DNA from: Bacteroidales bacterium
GTDB taxonomy: Bacteria; Bacteroidota; Bacteroidia; Bacteroidales; UBA932
Length of the DNA: 64,000 nucleotides
Assembly: GCA_017546605.1 (NCBI GenBank)
Contig: JAFYSH010000019.1
Location: 19,944 to 83,943 of the forward strand
Direction of reading: 5' to 3'
Shown here: positions 30,836 to 41,026 of the stretch, one piece after another
How positions within the stretch are numbered: the first letter of the stretch is position 1
Layout: every line of letters starts with the position of its first letter
The notes under the pieces: generated by a model
Databases searched by the model: none
Told to the model about the DNA's origin: nothing
The model's input: only the letters and a program-made list of their open reading frames with translations
Translations under genes and position numbers: made by a program

Positions 30836-31690
30836 CTACAATCTTGCAGCTTCGTCACCAGGCATAGCAACGAAGAAATATTTCCAGCTACCATCATTAA
30901 ATCCGCAGAAGATACCGTTGTCTGAGGTAAATCCGAGGGTAGTGATGGTCCAGGTAATTTGATTGTCAGGATACAAATATGAACCATCGAACGGGCAAGC
31001 AATGATATCAATACCGTTGTAGTTAACTGCAGTATTGGCAGCATTGGATACTGTCAAAGTAGGTTCTGAATAAGTTGCAGTAAAGCCAGGTTCAGTATCT
31101 TGGCCACCAACAAGACCCATCAAAGTATATGCAGTCGGATCCCCGTCAACAGCGAAGATAGTAACAACTACAGCGCTACCATCAAATGAAGATGCCAATT
31201 CATATTGACCAGCTACTTCACCTTTTTCAGGAGCATTAGCAGTGAATACGGTTGAAGCATATTGACCTGCATTGTCAGATACGATAGAGAATCTCAAAGA
31301 AATGCTCTTGTATTCACGGAACTTAGGTACACGAACTTCAATGCTGTTAGTAGGAAGACCTTCACCATCAACATCTTCATCGTATGCACCAATGTACAAC
31401 TCTGTTGATGTAATAATGATGTGCTCATCTTCAAATACTGTTACTTCGAGATCTTCGTTAGTAACGATAGTACCTCCATCAAAAGCTACTTTTACTTTAG
31501 CAGCTTTATTGGATTGTTCGATCATTTGCAAAGGAATGTAGAGGTATTCGCCAGACAAAACAACTTCAGTTGTAGGATTAACGAACTCTACTTGGGTGTT
31601 ACCGGTTACCGGGGTGAAATCCTTTTCTTGGCAAGAAGTAAAGAATGCGAGCACGGCAACAAGCAAAACTGATAATTTAATTTGTTTCAT
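30836..31690 (-). CDS. Lipoprotein of the RagAB-like operon, function unknown
   Basis: This 284-residue predicted lipoprotein has a lipobox FTSC with the modified cysteine at residue 20. The mature part is beta-rich: VEFVNPTTEVVLSGEYLYIPL, then IEVRVPKFREYKSISLRFSI, which looks like an immunoglobulin-like domain (DUF4843-like pattern, from memory). A C-terminal beta-domain follows (EVAGQYELASSF). Its place as third gene after susC and susD suggests a surface-exposed accessory that binds the same substrate. It starts 10 nt after susD. No catalytic motif is seen. Confidence 0.78.
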   Translation of the reverse strand: MKQIKLSVLLVAVLAFFTSCQEKDFTPVTGNTQVEFVNPTTEVVLSGEYLYIPLQMIEQSNKAAKVKVAFDGGTIVTNEDLEVTVFEDEHIIITSTELYIGAYDEDVDGEGLPTNSIEVRVPKFREYKSISLRFSIVSDNAGQYASTVFTANAPEKGEVAGQYELASSFDGSAVVVTIFAVDGDPTAYTLMGLVGGQDTEPGFTATYSEPTLTVSNAANTAVNYNGIDIIACPFDGSYLYPDNQITWTITTLGFTSDNGIFCGFNDGSWKYFFVAMPGDEAARL

Positions 31691-31700
31691 AGTGTCTCAA

Positions 31701-33215
31701 TTAATTTGCGGCGTAACCAGGATTTTGTTGATCTTTAATTTGAGGGTTTGCGTCACATTCTGCCTGAGGTACGGGCCAAATGAAACGGAAGTCAGAGTTT
31801 GCTCTGTAGAACGATTCGTTTACATCAGGCAAGTAGATAGCAGAACGAACTTGAGCGGCTTTACGTTGAACATCTTTACCGAAACGTTTCAAGTCAAAAT
31901 GACGGAAACCTTCACCGATCAATTCACGGGTTCTTTCGTTCAAGATTTCATCCAAAACGTTACCACCTGTAACTTCAGACGCTCCACGAGCTTTCTTCAA
32001 AACATTCAATGCTGTATAAGCTTCAGCATTTCTGTTGGAACGTGCATAGGCTTCAGCCAAGATCAAGTGCATTTCAGCAATACGCAAAGGCTTGGTTCTG
32101 TGAACATAGTTTTGGTTGGATTCACCTTGACGCAAAGCAGGGTTACCAGGGAATTTGTTCAACAAGAAGAGATCATATGTGCTACCACCAGTGATAGAAA
32201 TGGTCTTTTCTGCAAAGAACAAAGCTTTACGCAAGTCAGTTGATTCATACAAATCAATTACCCATTGTTCAGGAACGTAGTCAGGTTTGTAAATACCTTG
32301 GTTAGCATCGTATGAAAGGTAAGCGTAGTCGTTGCTCGGGGGAAGTGAACCAGTAGCCAAGTCAGCATCCGCCAAGAAGAGACATTCTTTACCATTATCA
32401 TCAATGAACATAGAACGCAATTGAGAAGCGTTGTTGATCAGAGGATAACGACCACCGTTGATCAAAGAAGTTGCGTTGCTGATAGCTGTATCATAGTCAC
32501 CCATGTACAAAGCAACACGAGCTTCGAAAGCTTTTACAAAGTCTGAAGTCACATAGATAGCTCCTTCTGCAGGAGTAGTAGTGATCTTTTCTTTTGCAAT
32601 AGAGATATCGCTACGGATTGCACTGTAAGTTGCTTCCAAAGTACCACGACCCGGATATTTAGATGAGTCAGAAGTCGGTGCATATACAGTTACGTAAGGA
32701 ACACCAAATTCATCTTTGTTAGCACCTTCGTTGTAAGGCAAGCAGAAACGCTCAACCAACATGTGGTGGTAGTATGCACGGAAGAAGTGAGCTTCACCTA
32801 CATATACTTGGAGCAAAGCTTTATCAGCATCAGTCCATTCTGATTGGTCTACTTTAGCAGCTTCTTGCAAGAAGTAGTTAACGTCTTTCAAGCAAGAGTA
32901 GCAACCTGCCCATACGCTTTCTGCAGTACCATCACCAGAGTTGATGGTCCATTCGTAGTTAGTACCACCACGGTTACCAAATGAAGTGGTAGCGTGGAAG
33001 AGGTCTGTTTGAATTTCAAGGGTTGAGAAAGCACCACCGCCGGTATAACCACGGAATGCAATATACATACCGGTACGCAGTTTGGTGGCGTCATCGATGG
33101 TGGTCAAAGCGTTGTCCGGATCAATTACGTTGATCGGTCTCAAGTCCATATTGCAAGAAGCAAGTACTGACAAGAACGCAACCACAAAGGATAATTTAAA
33201 TATTTTTTTCATCAT
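31701..33215 (-). CDS. SusD/RagB family outer-membrane lipoprotein
   Basis: This 504-residue lipoprotein has the lipobox LASC with cysteine 21. It has the typical SusD N-terminus (DLRPINVIDPDNAL, then ATKLRTGMYIAFRGY), TPR-like helices with EAHFFRAYYHHMLVERF, and the C-terminal SusD block with LRIAEMHLILAEAYAR and RTRELIGEGFRHFDLKRF. It forms the lid that captures substrate on its SusC partner. It begins 10 nt after susC. Start at MM (33215); the next ATG is one codon later. Confidence 0.93.
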   Translation of the reverse strand: MMKKIFKLSFVVAFLSVLASCNMDLRPINVIDPDNALTTIDDATKLRTGMYIAFRGYTGGGAFSTLEIQTDLFHATTSFGNRGGTNYEWTINSGDGTAESVWAGCYSCLKDVNYFLQEAAKVDQSEWTDADKALLQVYVGEAHFFRAYYHHMLVERFCLPYNEGANKDEFGVPYVTVYAPTSDSSKYPGRGTLEATYSAIRSDISIAKEKITTTPAEGAIYVTSDFVKAFEARVALYMGDYDTAISNATSLINGGRYPLINNASQLRSMFIDDNGKECLFLADADLATGSLPPSNDYAYLSYDANQGIYKPDYVPEQWVIDLYESTDLRKALFFAEKTISITGGSTYDLFLLNKFPGNPALRQGESNQNYVHRTKPLRIAEMHLILAEAYARSNRNAEAYTALNVLKKARGASEVTGGNVLDEILNERTRELIGEGFRHFDLKRFGKDVQRKAAQVRSAIYLPDVNESFYRANSDFRFIWPVPQAECDANPQIKDQQNPGYAAN

Positions 33216-33225
33216 TTACTGCTAA

Positions 33226-36165
33226 TTAAAAGGTTAATTCAACACCAACGGTGTATTGTTTAGAGTTCGGATATACACCCATTTGCAAGTTGGAGTCAAC
33301 TTCAGGGTCATAACCGGTATATTCAGTAAACGTCAACAAGTTACGTCCAATAGCATATACACGGAGGCTACCGAGGAATCCAGTTTTTTGGATCCATTTT
33401 TGAGGCAAGGTGTAAGAAATTTGGAGGTTTTTCAGACGCAAGAATGATGCATTTTCAAGCAAAGTGTCGTCGAATTCACGCGGTGAGTTCAAACCAGGCA
33501 CGTTAGTTTCTTGACCAGGAGTTGTCCAAATGTTCAACAACTCAGCAGCACCGTTCATATCTGAAGTGACAAATTTCGGGTTCATCAAGAAGTAACGGTC
33601 ATTGTTGATGGTCCATTTACCTGCGATCCAAGAGAAGTCAGCACCAATGTACAAACCTTTCCAGTCGAAGTTCAATTGAACACCACCAGCCCAAGGAGCG
33701 TAACGTTGTTTACCAGTCATCACGGCATAGTCATCTGAGTATTGTTTGGTGGGGTTACCATCGAGGTCATACCACATTTGCATACCGTCACGTTTGTCAA
33801 CACCGGCTGAACGAACGTAGAACATTTCACCGTAAGGATAACCTACTTGGTATTTGATACCGGTATTAGGAACTACGAATTCGTCACGACCACCGAACAA
33901 AGCGGTAATTTCGTTGGCGTTGTAGTTGAAGTTAGCCTTCACGTTGAAGAACATATCTTGAGTTTGAATAATGTCGAATCCAATTTCTACGTCAACACCA
34001 CGGTTTCTCATATCACCGATGTTACCTGCACCTGAACCGTGACCAGTAGTGTATGAATAAGGAATGTCCATCAACATATCACGGGTCATCTTGTTGTAGA
34101 ACTCAACGTTGAAAGTGATGAAGTTCAAAGCACGACCATTGAAGCCGATGTTCAAAGTTTCTACAGTTTCCCAAGTCAAGTCAGCGTTGGACGGGTTAGC
34201 AACACCCCAACCGCTCATACCGTTGTACAATGCACCGTAGTTACCGATAGTACCGTAACTCAAGTAGTTTCCGATACCAGAGTTACCAGTAGTACCGTAG
34301 CTAGCTTTCACGCGGAACTCGTTCAACCAGTTTACGTTGGCCATAAAGTTTTCACGTTTCATATCCCACATACCACCGATAGAGTAGAAGTTTGCGTAAC
34401 GTTTGTTAGCACCGAAGAGAGATGAACCGTCACGACGGAATGAAGCATCCAAGAAATACTTGCTACCGAAGTCGTAAGATACGCGAGCAAAGTATGAGTT
34501 GTAAGCGGTTTCGCTCTCACCGTATGAAGGTTTGTTGTATTTGGTACCGCTGCTCAAGTAAGCTTGACGGAGGTCAGTAAGACCTTCTACATCAGCTCCA
34601 AATGAAGAAGAAGCAGAAACGATTGCTTCTTGACCAGCCAAGATTGCAAAGTTATGATCATCCGCTACTGCAAATTTATACTCAGCAGTGTTGGTGAAAG
34701 TCAATTGATGGTAACGGCTGAAGCTTTCAGAAGCAGTACCATTGCCAGCGAAGGGACCAGTCGGCAGGGCTTTGTAAGAGTTACGATAGTCGTAACCTTC
34801 CAAAGATTGTTGTGCACGGAGGGTCAAACCTCTCAAGGGGTTGATTTCTTGGTACATGCTACCGTTTACACGGATGTAGTTGGTAGTGGTGGGCTGAATT
34901 TCTTGCAAGTACAAGGTGTTGTACATACCCAATTCTTCGAACAATTGACGTTCGTTTCCTTCATCATCGTAAGGAGTTACCCAAGGGTACAACCAGTTAG
35001 CAGCAGAAACCGGGTTGTACCAAGAGTTACCAGAGGTAATAAAACCAGCAGTAGCATAGTCTTGGTAAGTCAAACCGAGGCTAACACCCATCTTCAACCA
35101 GCTGTTAACGTTGGTGTTGATGTTTGAACGAACACTGTAGCGTTCCAAATATGAATAAGGAGCAGTACCGGTTTGATCGAACGCACCTACTGAGAAGTAG
35201 TAGTCAGATTTATCTGAAGAGCCAGAAACGGAAGCGTCAACACTCCATACGGGAGCTTGTTCGTTGAAGAAGTATTCCAACCAGTTGAAGTTAGTACCGT
35301 TTTCAATAGCTTTCTCCATAATGGGAGTTTTCACAAATTGATCACCCAATACCATTTCGTTGAATTTGAACCATTGGTCGCTGGTCATCAAATCCATTTT
35401 GTGAGTAACCAAAGTTGAGATACCGTATTGGCCACGAACTGAAACGACCGGTTTTTCACCACGTTTACCTTTCTTAGTGGTAATATAGATAACACCGTTT
35501 GCTGCACGAGAACCGTAAATTGCAGTAGAAGATGCATCTTTCATCACAGTCATGCTTTCGATATCGTTACTGTTCAATGAAGTAAAGATAGAAGCAGATA
35601 CCGGAGCACCATCCAAGATGATCAAAGGAGTGTTAGAAGCGTTGATGGAGTTCACACCACGCATACGCATAGACACGTTTGACATCGGTTCACCAGTTGA
35701 TGAGAAGATTTGCAAACCTGCAACTTGGCCTTGCAAAGCGTCACCTGCATTCGCAGTCGGACGGCTTGCCATCACTTTAGAGTTAACGGTTGCAGCAGAA
35801 CCTACGATTGAGGTAATTTTCTTTGCGGTACCGTAACCTACTACGATTGCATCTTCCAAAGCCTCAGCATCAGGGCTCAATACTACGTCAACTACAGAGC
35901 GGTTGTTAATTGCAACTTCTGCGGTTTTGTAGCCAAGGAAGCTAATTACCAAAGTACCGTTACCGGGAGCTTGCAATGAGAATTGTCCCAGTTCATCGGT
36001 CGTCATACCGATCATAGTTCCTTTGATCTGTACAGAAGCATAAGGAACCGGTTCACCGGTACTTTCATCAGTAACAGTACCTGAAACTGTGATATTCTGC
36101 GCCATTGCGAACGGAGCAGTAATCGCCAGTAACAGACCTGCTAAAAGGAGTCTGACTTTTTTCAT
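33226..36165 (-). CDS. SusC/RagA family TonB-linked outer-membrane transporter
   Basis: This 979-residue beta-barrel has a signal peptide ending near AMAQ. A carboxypeptidase-regulatory-like domain comes next (VSGTVTDESTGEPVPYASVQIKG), then a TonB-box-like EDAIVVGYGT and a plug with DGAPVSASIF and GSRAANGVIYITTKKGKRGEK. The barrel fills the rest and ends in aromatic VELTF. It imports a substrate captured by the SusD partner, with energy from TonB. With no sigma/anti-sigma pair, hybrid regulator or glycan enzyme next to it, the substrate could be a peptide, as for RagAB of Porphyromonas, but that is inference. Confidence 0.95.
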   Translation of the reverse strand: MKKVRLLLAGLLLAITAPFAMAQNITVSGTVTDESTGEPVPYASVQIKGTMIGMTTDELGQFSLQAPGNGTLVISFLGYKTAEVAINNRSVVDVVLSPDAEALEDAIVVGYGTAKKITSIVGSAATVNSKVMASRPTANAGDALQGQVAGLQIFSSTGEPMSNVSMRMRGVNSINASNTPLIILDGAPVSASIFTSLNSNDIESMTVMKDASSTAIYGSRAANGVIYITTKKGKRGEKPVVSVRGQYGISTLVTHKMDLMTSDQWFKFNEMVLGDQFVKTPIMEKAIENGTNFNWLEYFFNEQAPVWSVDASVSGSSDKSDYYFSVGAFDQTGTAPYSYLERYSVRSNINTNVNSWLKMGVSLGLTYQDYATAGFITSGNSWYNPVSAANWLYPWVTPYDDEGNERQLFEELGMYNTLYLQEIQPTTTNYIRVNGSMYQEINPLRGLTLRAQQSLEGYDYRNSYKALPTGPFAGNGTASESFSRYHQLTFTNTAEYKFAVADDHNFAILAGQEAIVSASSSFGADVEGLTDLRQAYLSSGTKYNKPSYGESETAYNSYFARVSYDFGSKYFLDASFRRDGSSLFGANKRYANFYSIGGMWDMKRENFMANVNWLNEFRVKASYGTTGNSGIGNYLSYGTIGNYGALYNGMSGWGVANPSNADLTWETVETLNIGFNGRALNFITFNVEFYNKMTRDMLMDIPYSYTTGHGSGAGNIGDMRNRGVDVEIGFDIIQTQDMFFNVKANFNYNANEITALFGGRDEFVVPNTGIKYQVGYPYGEMFYVRSAGVDKRDGMQMWYDLDGNPTKQYSDDYAVMTGKQRYAPWAGGVQLNFDWKGLYIGADFSWIAGKWTINNDRYFLMNPKFVTSDMNGAAELLNIWTTPGQETNVPGLNSPREFDDTLLENASFLRLKNLQISYTLPQKWIQKTGFLGSLRVYAIGRNLLTFTEYTGYDPEVDSNLQMGVYPNSKQYTVGVELTF

Positions 36166-36279
36166 GTAGATAATTTTTAAAGGTTAATGAATGAATTTGT
36201 TGTTTGTATTTATCAATAAATAAAAGCTTAAGTAAATGAACTGTTTTAACTTACCTCCCCCTACTTCCGACAATACACA

Positions 36280-36287
36280 CAAAATTA
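36280..36287 (-). promoter_or_regulatory. Candidate -7 box of the RagAB-like operon
   Basis: On the minus strand TAATTTTG matches TAnnTTTG. The leader to the susC ATG at 36165 would be about 110 nt, which leaves room for post-transcriptional control. No clear -33 element is seen. Confidence 0.4.
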
Positions 36288-36383
36288 ATAACGCGAATAT
36301 GCGCATTTTTTTTAAAAGAAACTAATAAATGTTACTTTTTTAACATCTCGCACAAATCTGGGCCAGATATGAGTAAAAAAAAT

Positions 36384-36391
36384 TAACTTTG
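36384..36391 (+). promoter_or_regulatory. Candidate -7 box of the gene at 36421
   Basis: TAACTTTG is a perfect TAnnTTTG box 29 nt before the ATG. No TTTG lies at the right distance upstream. Confidence 0.45.
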
Positions 36392-36420
36392 TCAGAGTTA
36401 AACGATTTGAATATCGCCTT

Positions 36421-37113
36421 ATGAAATTCCAAAAGAAGATGGGCCTATTAATGGGCCTGCTGATCAGTTGCAGCCTGATCGCTCAAGAGAAAAAACAAGG
36501 TACATTATTGGCCAAATCCATGCAAGATTTCATCAACCAGTTTCCAATTGAAGAAATCTACCTATTGCCTGAGTTCACGAATGCGACCCTATTCTACAAA
36601 GACGGCACACAAAGCCAAGCGAACATCAACATCTGCTCAGCAGATCAAACTCTTCGCTTTATTGACCAGCGTGGAGACACACTGTCCCTGATCAACCAAG
36701 ACCAAGTCAAACGCGTACTTGCCGGCGACAAGGTATTTATTCAAGCAAATAAACATTTCTTTCAGGAGCTGATCGTCTATGGACAAAAGACCCTGGCACA
36801 GTGGCAACGTTTCGAGGTTGAACCAGCTACCAAGCACGAAGCCATCCCGGCAAGCTCTACCGCAAGAGTCTATCAACCGCATGAAATCTTCCGAAATATG
36901 GCCTTCCCCACTGAGCAGGAAGTTCACTACAGCTCACAAATCGTGTATGTACTCATTGAAGACAATCAATTCACGCCCGCCAGTTCTTCAAGCTTTAGAA
37001 GAATGTTTCCTGAGAAGAAAAAAGCAATCAAAGCCTTTATCAAAGAGAATGATACAGACTTTGACAAGAAAGAAGATGTGGTATCGCTATTCTACTTCTG
37101 TACGCAAGATTAA
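36421..37113 (+). CDS. Exported protein of unknown function, paralogue of the gene at 30041
   Basis: I do not recognise the family. This 230-residue protein has a signal peptide with a possible lipobox LISC, or a signal peptidase I site after SLIAQ. It is homologous end to end with the protein encoded at 30041-30760; the best-matching part is the C-terminus (FPEKKKAIKAFI, then VVSLFYFCTQ). The two copies bracket the RagAB-like operon and point away from it. No catalytic motif is visible. A terminator lies just after it, inside the 3' end of the convergent murI. Confidence 0.75.
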   Translation: MKFQKKMGLLMGLLISCSLIAQEKKQGTLLAKSMQDFINQFPIEEIYLLPEFTNATLFYKDGTQSQANINICSADQTLRFIDQRGDTLSLINQDQVKRVLAGDKVFIQANKHFFQELIVYGQKTLAQWQRFEVEPATKHEAIPASSTARVYQPHEIFRNMAFPTEQEVHYSSQIVYVLIEDNQFTPASSSSFRRMFPEKKKAIKAFIKENDTDFDKKEDVVSLFYFCTQD

Positions 37114-37120
37114 GAACATC

Positions 37121-37903
37121 TTAACGCAGCAAGCAGTCATATGATTTATTCTGCAGATCAGGAAATACCCGGTCTGCTATTTTTTTAAGCTGATCCACGC
37201 GATCACCGGTCGTCCAGAAATGCACAGAGCCCATTGATGGAGCGTGTGTGCCTACGGCAGACAAAATCCGTTGGGTTTGCGAGGCAATTGCGGGTGCCGG
37301 ATTGACAATTTGTAGATCCGGAGTTGCAACCCGACGAATTGCCTCCGTCAAAAAAGGATAATGGGTACATCCTAAGACAAGTACATCCACTCCCTCATGC
37401 TGAATTCCTCGAACGTACTTTCCGACTAATTCATCGGTCTGGGGGCCATCCAAACTTCCCTGCTCCACCAACTCTACAAGACCTTCCCCGACCTGTTCAA
37501 CCACTCGCACATGGGTTGCATAAGTATCCCGGGTGTGATGATACAATGAGCCTTTGAATGTATTAGCTGTTGCCAAAACCCCAACCACACCGCTCTTTGA
37601 TAACTGTGCAGCTGGTTTAATCGCAGGTTCCATTCCAACAAATGGGATGGAATAGCGATCTCTTAAAAAAGCAACAGATGCTGCTGTAGCGGTATTACAA
37701 GCCACTACAACAACATCTGCTCCTTGTTCTATCAAAAATTCTGTCAAGATAGCTGATCGTTCCTGAATCAAATCCAAGGACTTGGATCCATAAGGACAAT
37801 ACCGTGTGTCTGCAACGTAAACATAATCTTGTTGCGGCATCAGTCGGACCAATTCCGATAACACAGATAGTCCCCCTACTCCCGAATCAAAAACTCCGAT
37901 CAT
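37121..37903 (-). CDS. murI: Glutamate racemase
   Basis: This 260-residue cofactor-independent racemase makes D-glutamate for peptidoglycan. It has the N-terminal IGVFDSGVGGLSVLSEL, the first catalytic cysteine in VVACNTATAAS and the second in LGCTHYPFL. Length is normal. It starts 13 nt after the TlpA-like gene and is last in the hexapeptide-TlpA-murI unit. In many Bacteroidota murI follows bamA and ompH; here it is about 7 kb away from them. Confidence 0.93.
   Translation of the reverse strand: MIGVFDSGVGGLSVLSELVRLMPQQDYVYVADTRYCPYGSKSLDLIQERSAILTEFLIEQGADVVVVACNTATAASVAFLRDRYSIPFVGMEPAIKPAAQLSKSGVVGVLATANTFKGSLYHHTRDTYATHVRVVEQVGEGLVELVEQGSLDGPQTDELVGKYVRGIQHEGVDVLVLGCTHYPFLTEAIRRVATPDLQIVNPAPAIASQTQRILSAVGTHAPSMGSVHFWTTGDRVDQLKKIADRVFPDLQNKSYDCLLR
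37153..37187 (+). terminator. Terminator of the gene at 36421, inside murI
   Basis: The stem GCAGATC (37153-37159) with GGTCTGC (37171-37177), one G-U pair, is followed by TATTTTTTT. It lies within the 3' coding end of murI on the other strand. Confidence 0.65.
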
Positions 37904-37916
37904 CTTGACTGAAAGT

Positions 37917-39011
37917 TTATTGCAATTTTTCGTTCAAGAAGTTTACGATTTCTTCTTCTGAGAGAACGCGAGCAATGATCACACCATTCTCATCAACAAA
38001 CAGGTTTTGAGGAATGTAACGAACAGCATAAGTCTTAGCTACAGAGGTATTCCATTGCTTCAATTCTGAAACTTGCGGCCAAGTCAAGTTGTCGGTCTTA
38101 ATTGCATCCGTCCATTTTGCATGATCCGAATCCAATGAGACTCCCAGGATTTCAAATCCCCTAGCGTGGAATTCTTTATAGATGTTCACCAAGGTCGGAT
38201 TAAATTGGCGGCAAGGTCCACACCAGCCTGCCCAGAAATCAATCATGGTTACCTTGTTATTCTTGTAGATATCCGAAAGGGTAATGGGATTTCCTTGGGG
38301 ATCGTTCATTGTAAAGTCAGGAGCTTGTTTTCCCACTTGTACATTTTCCAACAAATCCAATTGTTCCTTAATCTTTTCAATCTTACTAAGGTTCTTAAAT
38401 TTCGGATGTTCCGCATAGTATTGGAAGCGAGCTTTGGCTTCTTCAAATTCCATATAGATGTATGAACTGCTGAACTCTTGGAAGGCAAAGTGTGTGGCTT
38501 TGTTTTGTTCAATCAACTCTTGTTTTCTTGCTTCTACATCATCTTTAACCTTTTGGAATACCGCATATATGCGATCCCGTTCTTCTTGATCTTGGGTGCT
38601 ATTGAAAGCCTTTGCCAAGGAATCCAAGTTGTAGGCCGATTTGATTTCTTCTGAGATTTCTTTCATGCGGTTGAGCAAACGTTGGGTATCCCCCCCTTCA
38701 ATCTTCGCATTACGCAAATCACCCACATTTCCAGTAATGGTATATTTTGCATGCTCAAGGAACAAAGGAAGACGTTCAGCGCCCACCATCAAGTAAAAGT
38801 CTGTCGGTTCAGCCAATTCTACTTCAAACAAGAATTCACCATTCACCATCTCAGTGGTATCAGATTGTCCACCACGACAATGCAAATAAACAGGACCATT
38901 CAATTCATCCGGATTATCCGATGTCAATTGACCTTTCACGGAAAGTCCATTTTGAGGAGCGCAGGCAACCATCATCAAGGCTGCACTGGCCAACAATAAA
39001 AATTTCTTCAT
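37917..39011 (-). CDS. TlpA/ResA-like thiol-disulfide lipoprotein with N-terminal DUF4369-like domain
   Basis: This 364-residue lipoprotein has lipobox MVAC with cysteine 17. The N-terminal part (VKGQLTSDNPDELNGPVYLH and later) resembles DUF4369, a domain often paired with thioredoxin folds in Bacteroidota. A helical linker follows, then an AhpC/TSA-thioredoxin domain with GKQAPDFTMNDPQGNPITLSD and the redox motif WCGPC. The cis-proline region is YIPQNLFVDENG. It probably reduces or isomerises disulfides in the periplasm. It sits between the hexapeptide gene and murI. Confidence 0.88.
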   Translation of the reverse strand: MKKFLLLASAALMMVACAPQNGLSVKGQLTSDNPDELNGPVYLHCRGGQSDTTEMVNGEFLFEVELAEPTDFYLMVGAERLPLFLEHAKYTITGNVGDLRNAKIEGGDTQRLLNRMKEISEEIKSAYNLDSLAKAFNSTQDQEERDRIYAVFQKVKDDVEARKQELIEQNKATHFAFQEFSSSYIYMEFEEAKARFQYYAEHPKFKNLSKIEKIKEQLDLLENVQVGKQAPDFTMNDPQGNPITLSDIYKNNKVTMIDFWAGWCGPCRQFNPTLVNIYKEFHARGFEILGVSLDSDHAKWTDAIKTDNLTWPQVSELKQWNTSVAKTYAVRYIPQNLFVDENGVIIARVLSEEEIVNFLNEKLQ

Positions 39012-39039
39012 AACAAGAACAGTATTAATTAATAAACGA

Positions 39040-39555
39040 TTATTCTTCAGACAGGAACCACTCTTTGTACATCATATAGCCCTGCGCATTTTTATGCGCC
39101 GCTTCTGTAACGGCTTCGCTACCCGGCTTAACTTGTTTGGCTGGAAGTCCCGCATAAACACCCGGTTCCAGCTTTGCATTGCTCAAAACAACGGCTCCTG
39201 CGGCAATGATGGATCCATCAGCAACTTCTGCATTATCCATCAGGATCGCTCCCATTCCCACGAGCACGTTGTTGCCAACTTTTGCTCCATGAATGATTGC
39301 ATTGTGACCCACCGAAACATCATTTCCCACCTCTACAATGGAGCGCTTATGCAGGGTATGCAATACTGCTCCATCCTGGATGTTGACACGATCTCCCACT
39401 CGAATCGGATTCACATCACCACGTAAAACGGCCCCATACCAAATGCTACAATCATCACCAATGACTACATCTCCCACTAATACAGCATTTTCTGCCAAAA
39501 AACAATTCTTACCAATTTGGGGAGTAATTCCATTCAATGTCTTTATAATTGCCAT
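39040..39555 (-). CDS. Gamma-carbonic-anhydrase-like hexapeptide-repeat protein
   Basis: This 171-residue left-handed beta-helix protein is of the YrdA/PaaY type. Repeats run from about residue 12 to 135 (IGDDCSIWYGAVLRGD, VNIQDGAVLHTLH, VGHNAIIHGAKVG, VGMGAILMDNA). The histidines in VLHTLH, VGHNA and IIHGA match the metal-binding triad of gamma carbonic anhydrases, so it may bind zinc or iron. Activity is not certain from sequence. It is the first gene of a hexapeptide-TlpA-murI run. Confidence 0.82.
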   Translation of the reverse strand: MAIIKTLNGITPQIGKNCFLAENAVLVGDVVIGDDCSIWYGAVLRGDVNPIRVGDRVNIQDGAVLHTLHKRSIVEVGNDVSVGHNAIIHGAKVGNNVLVGMGAILMDNAEVADGSIIAAGAVVLSNAKLEPGVYAGLPAKQVKPGSEAVTEAAHKNAQGYMMYKEWFLSEE

Positions 39556-39575
39556 ATATTACATCAATTAGACGA

Positions 39576-39606
39576 CAAACTTAATAAAAAAAGAGGACAA
39601 GTCAAT
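39576..39606 (-). promoter_or_regulatory. Promoter of the hexapeptide gene, inside the gdhA terminator
   Basis: On the minus strand ATTG (39606-39603), a 19-nt spacer and a perfect -7 box TAAGTTTG (39583-39576) precede the ATG at 39555 by 20 nt. The -33 half and spacer overlap the gdhA terminator hairpin. Confidence 0.5.
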
Positions 39607-39620
39607 GACGACCTGTCCTC
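39585..39620 (-). terminator. Terminator after gdhA
   Basis: On the minus strand GAGGACAGGTC pairs with GACTTGTCCTC (one G-U pair) across a 6-nt loop, followed by seven or more T residues. Confidence 0.88.
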
Positions 39621-39643
39621 CGTATTTGGAATATAAGGTATGA

Positions 39644-40984
<1,341 letters not shown>

Positions 40985-41026
40985 AATACTTGCTAATGTT
41001 TTTTAAAAATGTATGAATAAAGTAAA

